From: Mytilus galloprovincialis
Taxonomy: Eukaryota > Mollusca > Bivalvia > Mytilida > Mytilidae
NCBI RefSeq assembly: GCF_965363235.1
Contig: NC_134846.1
Location: 1,369,001 to 1,433,000, forward strand
DNA length: 64,000 nt
Direction of reading: 5' to 3'
Shown here: piece by piece, positions 43,498 to 53,745 of the stretch
How positions within the stretch are numbered: the stretch's first letter is position 1
How the letters are laid out: every line of letters starts with the position of its first letter
Program-made: the position numbers and the translations under genes
The notes under the pieces: model-generated
What the model was told of the DNA's origin: nothing
The model's input: the letters and a program-made list of their open reading frames with translations, nothing else
Databases searched by the model: none

Positions 43498-43870
43498 TAG
43501 ACCACTTTCAAGTTTGTTCTTCACCGGAAAAAACTTGTCAATTATGCCTGCCTTTATGAGTTCTTTTACCAGATAAAGGGGATCGCCTATATCCCTGCAC
43601 TATAAATGTTCATCAAGCGTCTTAGAAATCGTCATTGTGCAGGATAAACTAGAAATACTATTTGTTCTGAAGGTACTTAATCACAATTCCCTAATGACAG
43701 CAGTGCTGAAAGACAATTATGAGAATTCAATTTGCCGAATGATTCGTGCAATATAGCTTTATAGTTTTGCAACCACTCGCTCAACATTGGAATGGAATTG
43801 ATGACACCCCTAAAAGAAGAAAGACAGAAATGCATCGAACTTGAAAAGTTCTCTATATGTTCTGAGGTGT
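43498..43870 (+). repeat. Family N repeat, copy 1
   Basis: TAGACCACTTTC, then CCCTGCACTATAAATGTTCA, TCATCAAGCGTCTTAGAAAT, TAATCACAATTCCCTAATGA and CACTCGCTCAACATTGGAA are shared in order with 44725-45055. The 75-aa open frame at 43677-43904 (minus) lies in it. Only the first 12 bases recur at 57123. Confidence 0.6.
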
Positions 43871-44255
43871 ATTTGAGACCATACAGTAAGCAAGTAACAT
43901 TCAATTAATCATTGCAGTCAATGCAGTGACTATTTGATTGAACAATTTTTTCATTTATAATAGACTTAAATGGAGATTGAATACATGGAATAGCAGGTCC
44001 CTATAAAAAGATCTTTACAGTGAACTAGACTTTAAAAAAAAATCAACTATTTTCTTCACCTTTTTTCACAATTCTGAGGGGATGAAAAGGGGTTGTGTTA
44101 TATACATAATTGCGTTCTATACACGACTAAATACGGTACCTGCATTTTCAAGGAATCAACAAAATCACATGAAAAATGTTTTTTGAAAATTGTATAAAGA
44201 CAGTTTGATGCTAACAAAGTAGAAAAATACTAATAATGAAAACTTAAAGATTTTG

Positions 44256-44261
44256 TTTATT
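44256..44261 (-). terminator. Candidate poly(A) signal of DHRS7B
   Basis: The minus strand reads AATAAA about 115 nt beyond the TGA stop at 44375-44377. It is the first such hexamer after the stop that I noticed. Confidence 0.45.
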
Positions 44262-44374
44262 TGCTTATTGTTAGAACAGTGGTTATAATAACTTGCATGC
44301 ATTTTTGACAGTAAAACCTGTATGGCCTTGCATGTGTGAAAATTCTTACAAATACATAATGAATTACAGTAAAA

Positions 44375-47300
44375 TCAATCCTTCTTTTCATAATCTTTTT
44401 TTCCAGATTTAGCTCTTGATTTCATCAATTTAAAAAATAAGTTAGGTACAATTGTTCTTAAATAAATAGCTATTTTGTGATGAACAGGAGCTAATATGAC
44501 TTCATTCAGTTCAAATTCTACTGCTGACAGGATCTTCTCTGCAACATATGATGGCACCATTCCAGATTGTGTGGTCTTATCCATCACTGAAATAATACAG
44601 AAATTGTACACATTTACCATATTGAAAAATGATTGGGTATCAGTCAATGCTGAAAGCAACAAACATCACAAAATCATTTTAAGGCATTTAGAAATTTGAT
44701 ATTGGATAAAAGATCAACACAGAATAGACCACTTTCGGAATGTCCTTCACTGGAAAAAAACTCTTCAATTATGCGCCCCTCAATGACATCATTTACCAGA
44801 TAGAGGGGATCGCTTGTATCCCTGCACTATTAACGTTCATCAAGCGTCTTTGTGATCGTCATTGTGCAGGATAAACTAGAAATAATGTTTGTAATGTTAT
44901 GTAGGTATTTAATCACAATTCCCTAATGACAGCAGTGCTGATTGTCAATGATGAGAATTCAATTTGCTGAATAATTTGTGCAATATAGCATCATATTTTT
45001 CTAATCACTCGCTCAACATTGGAACGGAAGTGACGATGCCCCTAAACGCACAAATGATGTTCACTAAAACCAAAGTTTTTGACGGAAATGCAATCTCGTG
45101 TTAATCAATCTAGTTTTCTTTGTTGTGTTTTGCATTTGCAGCGGCAGATGTCTGGCACCCCTTTTGTGGTTGATTATATAGGGAATTAATGAAGCATGAC
45201 TGGAGCGGCCCACCTCTTAGGCAGGAAATGGTCTCCCACTTAAGAAAATTTCTGGATCGGCCACTGTTTTTGTGTACTGTCTTTTGTCCCTTACTTTTTT
45301 AGCAATGACAGTGAGATCATTTTCAATTTTTGATTTTGATTGTTCCTTTGGTATCTTTCGCCTCTTTGTCATTTGTGAAAGATTGACAATATAGCAAAAT
45401 ATGGATAACATTCACAATCTTAAAATTTGTGTTATATTTAAGTCTTTATATTCAAATTCAAATTCTTTATTTCCCAATCACAGGGCCCTTTCAGGCATTA
45501 CTAAATTTAACACGATCATTCACACTTTCATACCAATCTTTCTCACTCCGCTCGCTCTGATTATATTAATTAGATACATTACATTAGCAGTGTTCTCCCT
45601 AGGCCGTTTTAGCGCCGCCATTTTTTTGCTATTACAGTTTCCCGCTGTTCTATTGCACTGACCGCAGCACTATCCATCGCAATCGCGTCTCTATATTTTT
45701 TTCGTAATTTTCGTAATTTTTCAAATTTCCCGCTTATTTTCACTTCTGATCACATGATCGACTAATTTAGAACATACACCGTAAGAGCATCATTCAATTC
45801 CAGTTAGTGAATAAAGAGAGATAAAAAACTTTACAAGTTAGCTTGATAAACCATGTTCTTTTTGTGTACAGAATGATGGACAGAGGTAAAATATTGTTCC
45901 TTAAGGGGTACAAAAATGAAAGACATGAGGAAATTACATACGTAACAAACAAGCATCAGCAGAAAAATAGATAAACTTAAACTTACGTCCATATTTAGAG
46001 CCATCTCCACAAACAGCATTCTTAGACAGATTAGTTTGGATATATGCAGGACTTACTACACATACATGTATATTGTCAACTTCTGCTCTCAAAGAATCAC
46101 TGAAAGACTGTATTGCATGCTTTGAAGCTGTGTCTAAAAAAGAAGTCATATTTAGCACATTATTATAAGTTTAAACTAAGGGAGCTACCATTTGATTTTT
46201 ATGGGGGGGGAGCTAGGATGAAATTTGAAAAAAATAGGCAGGACAGGAGTTTTGAGTAAAAAAAAGGCAGGATGAGACACTTGCAAAAAAAAAATGTCAG
46301 GACAACAATTTAGGTAAAAAAAAGTCAGGATAAACTAAAATAAAAAAGGCAGGACCGAACAGAGTGAAAAATAAAAAGGCAGGACAGAGATTACAGCTAA
46401 AAAAAAATACAGGACAAAATTTTTCATCCTAGCCCCCCCATAAAAATCAAATGGTAGCTCCCTAAACCAACAAAGGGATAAGCATAAACCTGAATCGGAA
46501 TACATTTGTTCCATGCAAAGGAAGACATAATGTACGACTTTAATTAAGTTGACAACCATTAATCTTGTTTTTTATTATATAAATCCAGTGGATAATGATC
46601 AACCTTATATAGAGAGGGTTCTCTTGAAATGTTTTTTTCAATCCCTCACCAAGTCTGTATAATGGCATGTTAAAGTTAAGCACAAACAAAACTAAATGGG
46701 GAATGTGTGCATTGGACACAGATGATGTCCCCCTTGCATATAATGTTATAAAGGGACATAACTCAAGAACTGTGAAAGTGATACTACCCAAATTTGTACT
46801 TGATCTGAGTTTTTTCGTAATTAGCATTGTGTATAAGTTTCTTTCCATTTACTAGTAGTTGAGGCAAACTTAAATTACAGATCCAAAACAAAAAATGCAG
46901 AAAATTTCTATTTGCTATGGGGCATAACTCTAGATAAGTAAAAGCGATGCCAGTAAAGTTCAATCTTGATCAAGGATCCGGAAATTTTTTCACCTAATTT
47001 CGGTCATTTTCATATAACTTAAAAGTTGGTGCCCCTTTTCAAAACCAGATTGTCAAAATCTCATTACTGCATGAGTATGCTCCTACTCGTAGCATCAACG
47101 AACTTGTTTAACTGTTGCATCGCGTTTACTTCATGATTTATCCTACCATTTTCCTAAAATCGATCAAGAACAATTAAGGGAAGGCAACAGTTTAAGAATA
47201 AAATGATTTTAATGACTCAAAATCGTAATTTTCTCAGTCATCGCTTGCGTTTCTTTCGATTCTGAAGTCAAAATTCACGATTTAGTGTCAAATCTGTGGA

Positions 47301-50300
47301 AGAGAATTTTAGGCATGCGTATCATAGTAAACAAAGCACGTGTGTTAGTAGTGAAAAAAATCTTTTTTCTACGTAAATTAAATCAAGTTTAATTTAATTT
47401 TAAATCATAATTGACAATTGCCTTAGCTGAAAAGTAATTAAATAATGAAGACAGTTGGTATTGAATTTTAATTTCTTTATAATATTAGTTCGGAGCTTGT
47501 GATTAATAGCCAGGTGTGAATTAAAAACACAGGTAAAGAGATTAGCGATCATTAGCCAATAGCTCCCCGAGGCATTAATATAGCTATTAGGAGGGCCCTC
47601 AGGATTATAACACTTTACTGGAGTGGCAGTTTAATTACAATAAAATCGATAACAAAACAAAAACATGTTTAAAATGGCGATTTGAAACTCAATCTCAACG
47701 AAATGACCGAAATTATTTCTGTTGAAAAATAAATTTTGACCTAAATCCCAATAAATGATTTAGGACTTTTGAGTTTCCAAATCGGTCATGTCTGGCATAT
47801 ATGACCGTTTCCGGACCCTTGATCTTGATATGTGTTTTGTGGTAATAAGCATTGTGTATAAGTTTCATAACATTTGGTCGAGGCACACTAAAGTTTTAGA
47901 GAACAAAAACAAAACAATCAGCATTTTTCCATTTGTAAAGGGGCATAACTCTAGAACAACAAAAGTGACGCCATCAAATTCAAACTAGGTCTGTGTTCCA
48001 AGGTTTTAAGCATTGTGTATAAGTTTCATAACATTTGGTTGAGGCAAACTAAAGTTATAGAACAGATATCAAACAATTTATCAATTTTTTCATTTGTAAA
48101 GGGGTATAACTCTAGAACTCTAAAAGTGATGCCACCAAAATTAACCCTTGGTCTGTGTTTTTGGTAATAAGCATTGTGTATACGTTTCATAACATTTGGT
48201 TAAGGCAAACTAAAGTTAGAGAATGGAAACAAAAAACTCACCAATTTTTTCCATTAGTAAAGGGGCATAACTAATTAACAGTAAAACTGACTCAACCAAA
48301 ATTCAAACTTGATCTGTGTTTTGTGGTTATAAGCATTTTGTAATATTTTCATAACATTTGGTTGGAGCAAATTAAAGTAAGAGAATAGAAACCAATTTTT
48401 GGATGTATGGACGTACATACAGACGGACAAGGGAAAAACTTAATGCCCCCTCAGCTAAGGCGGGGGCATATAAATAAGTGTAAATATTTTTTCAATTGTT
48501 TTAAAATATACCCAACCATGTGCTCTGCAGGGCACAGCTTTATACGACCGCAGAAGGCAAACCCTAAACAGTCTGGGCAAGTATGGACACAACATTCAAG
48601 CTTGATACAGCTCTGAATTTGGATTGTGATCAAATTTTTGACATAATATGAGTTTCTGACACAAACTTTTAAAAAATTTGGAATTTGAGAAATTTGAAAA
48701 AAAAAATTGGAAACAACTACCACCACTCCCTTTTTTTGCAATTAGTCCAAAACCTGACATTTCTTTATACATAATATACAAGCAGTGTAAGGGAGGTAAA
48801 TCCAAACATACCAAACATTGTATGTTAAATGTTTTAGAATTACCTCCCTTACCCTGCTTTAAAATTGTCTTAGTTGTCCATTGACCAGAAATACCTAGTT
48901 TTTCCTCTTTTTTTGCCCCTTATTATGAAACATTTGGAGCCATAACCCCCCAAAGTCAATACTAACCATCCCTTCATGGTATGGAAATTTGTGGTTTAAA
49001 TTTCAGAGAGATTCATACACTTAAAAATAAGTTATTGTTAGAAAACTATAAAAATGTTTATTTTAGGCCCCCTTTTCGGCCCCTAATTCCTAAACTATTG
49101 GGACAATAACCCCCCAAAATCAATCCCAACCTTCCTTTAGTGGTATTGAAATCTATAGAGATCCATGCACTTAAACACAAGTTATTGTCTGTAAACTAGA
49201 AAAATGCTTCTTTTTGGCCCTTTTTTTGCCCCTTATTCCTACATCTTCGGGAAAATTAACCCCAAACTGAATCCCAGCCTTCCCTGTGTTATATTGAAAC
49301 TTGTGGTACAATGTCAGAGAGATCCACACAAGTAATTTTCTTGAAACTAGAAAAATGTTTGTTTTGGCCCTTAATTCCTAGACTATTTGCCCAACAACCC
49401 CTTAAAATAAATCCCAACCTTCTAATTATGGCATTAAACATTGTGGTACAATTTCAGAACAATTGAATACTAACACACAACTTTTTTGTCCTGAAACTAG
49501 ATAAATGCTGTTTTTGGCCCATATGGCCCCTAATTCCTAAACCTTTGGGACCATAACCCCCTAAATCAATCCCAAGTTTCCTTTTGTGGTTATAAACATT
49601 GTGTTAAAATTTTATTGATTTCTTTTTACTTATCCAAAAGTTATTATCCGGAAACAATCTGTCTTTGGACAACTCTGATGACAACGAAGACGACGTGATA
49701 CCAATATACGACCAAATTTTTTTAATTTTTGTGGTTGTATAAAATTATAGTACATACTGCTAAGTGTTCATGATTATATTCAACATGAGCAACATGATTC
49801 AATTCAAAAGTGGCTTTTAGAAACTCCACCCTTGTTTTTGTAACAAATAGATGACAGATGTTTTAAATTTAGATTCAAAATTTGCAAATATTCTATAATT
49901 CAAGAATAAGCGGTTATAGATGTCTCATTTTGTTCTGTTTGAATAAGATGAGAATTATAAAAAAGTTTCTGATAAGGAAGGACCACATCATGTAAATAGT
50001 TCAAATTCATTACTATATCTTTTTTATTTCATGATTACATTTCTTTAGAATGCTTGATTTCTGATTGATATTTATTTTATTATTTATAATTGTATAAATA
50101 AACCAATTTTTCAAGACGTTTATTTATTTTATTGATTTGTGTTTGACTAGCTCAATATTCAGCTTTCTACTGTGTAGAGATTTGTGTTTGACTAGCTCAA
50201 TATTCAGCTTTCTACTGTGTAGAGATTTGTGTTTGACTAGCTCAATATTCAGCTTTCTACTGTGTAGAGATTTGTGTTTGACTAGCTCAATATTCAGCTT

Positions 50301-53300
50301 TCTACTGTGTAGAGATTTGTGTTTGACTAGCTCAATATTCAGCTTTCTACTGTGTAGAGATTTGTGTTTGACTAGCTCAATATTCAGCTTTCTACTGTGT
50401 AGAGATTAGTGTTTGACTAGCTCAATATTCAGCTTTCTACTGTGTAGAGATTTGTGTTTGACTAGCTCAATATTCAGCTTTCTACTGTGTAGAGATTTGT
50501 GTTTGACTAGCTCAATATTCAGCTTTCTACTGTGTAGAGATTTGTGTTTGACTAGCTCAATATTCAGCTTTCTACTGTGTAGATATTTGTGTTTGACTAG
50601 CTCAATATTCATCTTTCTACTGTGTAGAGATTTGTGAACTTTTGTTGTTCTTTTGTCTTCTCTCTTATTTTTGCCTTTGAGCATATTTTAATTTAAGATT
50701 TATTGTTGCTGCATAGGCGTTTATAAAGAGAATATGTATAGTAGGTTCGGTATGCCCATTCATTCATCTTTAGATGAATAAAATATTTTTTAAAGAGAAA
50801 TAAATTACTTACATGCAGATCTATATGGTATAGCAAACTTGCCCTGAATACTACTGATGTTAACTATAGATCCATTCAGTTGGGATTTCATGTATGGTAA
50901 CACAGCTGTAATGTAAGTTAGAATGTCAAATTTATTAGTTAAAGGATGCCAGATACAAACTAGAGGCTTCTAGAGGCCTAATTAGTTCACATAGGAAAAA
51001 ACATAATGCCACAATTAAAACATGACTCTAGAAGTTGTTTTTCTTTGTTTTACAACTTTCAAATGTTTTATCATTATTCTGCAGAAACTAGGGTGCCATT
51101 TGTCTGTTCATTAACATTGGGTGATTTTAATACCAGCATTTGGTATGTGGTAATCTGATAAATTAGCAAACAATAAATGTCTGTATGTTATGTGACTAAA
51201 TGAAACAAACAGATGCCCAACTTAAGATATCATTTTCTATGTTCAGTGGACCGTGAAATTGGAATAAAAACTGTACTTTGACATTAAAATAAGAAAAATC
51301 ATATCATGGGGAACATGTGTAAGTTGATTGGAATTCAACTTCATCAAAAATCTACCTTGACATAAAAACTTTAACCCAAAGCGGGACTGGTGGACAGAGG
51401 TACTGAAAGACCGACCAATGGATGCACAGACCGAAAAACATAATGCCCCTAGGTGTGGTATAAAAAGAACAAAACCTAGAAGGTCAATTAGGGGTTCTTA
51501 TAAAACTGACTTACCTTTTATGAGAGCTATTTGGGCAAAATAATTGACTGTCATTAGTTTGATATCTACATCTAGACTTGTGTCTTCTATCTGCCCTCTA
51601 TAACTCAGACCAGCATTATTTATAACGATATCAATATGACCATGAATTCTCACAGCATCAGCCATACACTGAGGAATACTGGATAATTTCTCCAAGTCTA
51701 ATACTATTATCTCTGCTGGGTAAGAGGATGGTACCTATATATGATAAAAAAGGATCGTTAATAGTAACATTTAAAAAGTTGAAAAAAATATAAGAATGGT
51801 ATAGCGTGTCTGGCGTACTAAATTATAATCCTGGTACCTTTGATAACTATATAGGCTAATTTATGTATCACACTTTTGTCAGGTTTATGGGTGAAGAAAG
51901 AAGTTTATTCATCCACAACATTGAAAAAGTTGAATACAAATAGTTTCTCATTTGCTCACATCCTGGTACCTGTATTTAAATTAAATTATTCAGACAGTGG
52001 TTGAAGAAATGCACATTTCAACAGCTTTAAAGCTTTCAGCAATTTAATGCATTATTATTTCTTTCTTGATTTACTCAAAATATAATTGAGATATTGATAA
52101 TCAACATAGGACTTATGTACTGGTATTACATCTATAATTTTGTAACAAATAAAACTATTTTTTTTTATTATAAACAAAATAAATTTAAAAGATTGTAAAA
52201 AAAATCTATATGGCTTCACCTCCTACAGATAGATAGATACTTTATTCTCTAAAAACTAGATACAAGTTTACAGAGAAACATACAATATAAATACAGACAC
52301 AATAGTTAAGGTAAACAAATACAGTAATTATGATGACATACATGTTTAGTAACATGTAGAATTAATGAGATAAGAAGGAAAAATGATCGGTAAGATGCTT
52401 ATGCGATTACATTTACATTTACATCTACACAGGTATTGTATATTGGTGCAGCATGATTTTTAGTTCAAGGTAGTGACATAATGCAAAAAGAGAAAAAATA
52501 ACACTTTGAGAAAAATTGTTACCTTAACATTTGCCAATTCTTCTTTGAGAGCTTGTAAAGCTTCCCTGTTCCTTCCACATAATAAAACTCGACATTTTGC
52601 TTGATGAAAAGCTTTGGCACATGCTTAAAAAACATAACATGTATTTATCAATTAAAGTATTCCCTTAGATACACATTTTTTTTCTCTATCAATATAAAAT
52701 TCACAGTGATTTAAACAAAAAATGACAAGCAAACTGGCCATTTGGATTTATTGCTTGTTTATCAGTCAGTTTAATGAATATCTAAAAGCAAATTTGGTTA
52801 AAGCAAATCTGAGAATTTCATACCACTTTCAAAAAAAGCACAAATTCATTTTTTTTTCTTTCTATTCTTCCAGTTTCATTCAAAATAGAATTATCAATTA
52901 GACTTGTATACTTAGCTTGCCCACCATTTACATGTAGTTGATTTTGACAAGAAAGACAACTTTTGCACAAATGTGTTGTCATCAGGGGAGATAAATTAAC
53001 CCTTATTTGAAACTACCAAAAAATTGAGAATAAGTACATGTATTTACTTCTTTTTTTTCTAAAATTCCTCAATCTAAATAATATCCATAAAAAAAACATT
53101 ATTGAGATTTATTTTTATCTAATTTGGCAAGAGAGAGTTGCTCTGCGTACAATTAAAATGTATTAGGTTTTAAACCAAATATATTTTGAAAACCAGAATG
53201 GTGAGTTGTATTTTTCAAATTGAATTTTAAATCTATATTGATTTAGCTCTTTACAGAAAAACTTATTGTATATGAATTCTAGCATCTCTACATCTAAAAA

Positions 53301-53745
53301 TATGAATGGTAAAAGTCAAGGACTTGAAAACATTACTATAATCTTTTGAAAAGTTTAGACTTTACTTTTATTTGTGTTGTTGCAATATATATATATATAT
53401 ATATATTATTTTAAGGGTCTTAATCCTATTTCAGGAAAAATATGAACATAAAAGTTTTTTAAGCCTTAAAATTCAGACCAACAAAAAAATTGTTGAACTT
53501 GCAACATAAGAATGGGAGATAACTCTTGAACTTTAGTTTATCATTTTAAAGACCAAGTCTCTGTGTTCAAATGATCTGATATTGTACAGTAAATAATAAC
53601 CTTTCCCAAGACCTGAGTTTGCTCCTGTAATTAGGACAACTTTTCCCTGGATGTTCTTCTTTTTCTTGTATGACATCATCATGTACAAAAATACCAGAAA
53701 TCCCAAAGGAAATCCTATGTAGCTCCCTATAGTATTCAGTGACAT
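44375..53745 (-). CDS. DHRS7B: DHRS7B-type short-chain dehydrogenase/reductase, six coding exons
   Basis: Coding exons in transcript order are 53745-53601, 52623-52523, 51734-51515, 50905-50813, 46133-45987 and 44586-44375. They total 918 nt, 305 aa (human 325); all junctions are GT-AG and phases agree. Residues 7-25 form a hydrophobic membrane anchor followed by KKKK. The Rossmann glycine motif is TGANSGLG (40-47), with NNAG at 121-124 and the catalytic set Asn146, Ser174, Tyr187, Lys191. The stretches ISYRG/LSYRG, SSIQGK, RSAYTASKHA, DGSKYG and [14 protein letters not shown] match vertebrate DHRS7B rather than DHRS7 or DHRS7C. In mammals DHRS7B (PexRAP) reduces acyl-DHAP in ether-lipid synthesis on peroxisomes/ER and can modulate PPARgamma. 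A splice acceptor 14 nt before the ATG (AG at 53760-53761) implies a 5' UTR intron. It is divergent with USP22. Confidence 0.94.
44725..45060 (+). repeat. Family N repeat, copy 2 (DHRS7B intron 5)
   Basis: Same block order as 43498-43870 and same orientation, with roughly four in five bases alike by eye. The two copies flank the last DHRS7B exon as direct repeats. Confidence 0.6.
45139..45266 (+). mobile_element. Family E MITE, left end decayed
   Basis: It contains TATAGGGAATTAATGAAGCA, CATGACTGGAGCGGCCCACC and the right end TTTCTGGATCGGCCACTG. The left CAGAGGCGGATT is not recognisable. Confidence 0.5.
45425..45650 (-). mobile_element. Probable LINE 3' end
   Basis: Read on the minus strand, the block ends TGGGAAATAAAGAATTTGAA then TTTGAATA. 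A short repeated tail after an AATAAA-like signal is common in molluscan non-LTR elements. There is no coding part, so this is a 5'-truncated copy at best. Confidence 0.35.
46179..46463. mobile_element. 285-bp MITE with ~40-bp inverted ends
   Basis: AGGGAGCTACCATTTGATTT then TTATGGGGGGG and AGCTAGGATGAAA is mirrored by TTTCATCCTAG, CCCCCCCATAA and AAATCAAATGGTAGCTCCCT. The interior repeats AAAAAGGCAGGACAGAGwTT with variations. No target duplication is clear. It lies in DHRS7B intron 4, 46 bp from exon 5. Confidence 0.75.
46735..48472 (+). mobile_element. Tandem-core mobile element, family H, split by a hAT MITE
   Basis: The core is a row of ~140-150 bp units with AAAGGGGCATAACTCTAGAA, AAAGTGATGCCACC, TTGATCTGTGTTTTGTGGT and AAGCATTGTGTATAAGTTTC. 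It ends with GACGGACAAGGG and AATGCCCCCTCAGCTAAGGC then GGGGGCATATAA. One unit is broken at 46971-47821 by another element. In DHRS7B intron 4. Confidence 0.65.
46971..47821. mobile_element. hAT-type MITE, 851 bp, with 8-bp target duplication
   Basis: The ends CAAGGATCCGGAAA and TTTCCGGACCCTTG are a 14-bp inverted repeat with one mismatch. ATCTTGAT lies on both sides (46963-46970 and 47822-47829). An 8-bp duplication with CARxG-like ends is the hAT signature. There is no transposase frame. The flanking family H unit joins up cleanly if the element and one duplication are ignored. Confidence 0.85.
48514..49744 (+). mobile_element. Family C repeat element, copy 4
   Basis: It starts ACCATGTGCTCTGCAGGGCA then CAGCTTTATACGACCGC, and ends GTGGTTGTATAAA. 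The core has six or so blocks of CCCCTAATTCCTA with AATCAATCCCAACCTTCC. It lies in DHRS7B intron 4. The open frames at 48451-48884 on both strands are repeat sequence. Confidence 0.65.
50134..50637 (+). repeat. 45-bp tandem array, 11 units
   Basis: The unit reads GATTTGTGTTTGACTAGCTC then AATATTCAGCTTTCTACTGT and GTAGA. It repeats every 45 bp from 50134 to 50628 with a partial twelfth. Only three or four base differences are visible. Because 45 is a multiple of three, frames stay open on both strands (15-residue peptide repeat), which is an artefact. The array is in DHRS7B intron 4, 180 bp from exon 4. Confidence 0.95.
51215..51465 (-). repeat. Family B fragment, reverse orientation
   Basis: CATTTTCTATGTTCAGTGGACC..., GTTGATTGGAATTCAACTTC and CATAATGCCCCTAGGTG match the reverse complement of the family B element at 38619-39059. 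It contains about one core unit. It ends 50 bp from DHRS7B exon 3. Confidence 0.6.
52213..52480 (-). mobile_element. Probable LINE 3' end with ATCT tail
   Basis: On the minus strand the block ends TTAGAGAATAAAGTATCTAT then CTATCTG, a poly(A)-like signal followed by a short tetranucleotide tail. This is typical of some non-LTR retrotransposons. No coding region is left. It lies in DHRS7B intron 2. Confidence 0.4.
53384..53407. repeat. AT microsatellite
   Basis: A run of alternating A and T of about 24 bp in DHRS7B intron 1. Probably length-polymorphic. Confidence 0.9.

Noticed and set aside
50134-50637. CRISPR-like array or repeat protein
   Set aside because: Units are contiguous 45-bp tandem copies without variable spacers, in an animal intron. 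The open frames are a consequence of the period being a multiple of three.
53533-53745. Separate small SDR gene
   Set aside because: This and the open frames at 51498-51695, 45934-46158 and 44375-44662 are exons of one DHRS7B gene, as the splice sites and phases show.
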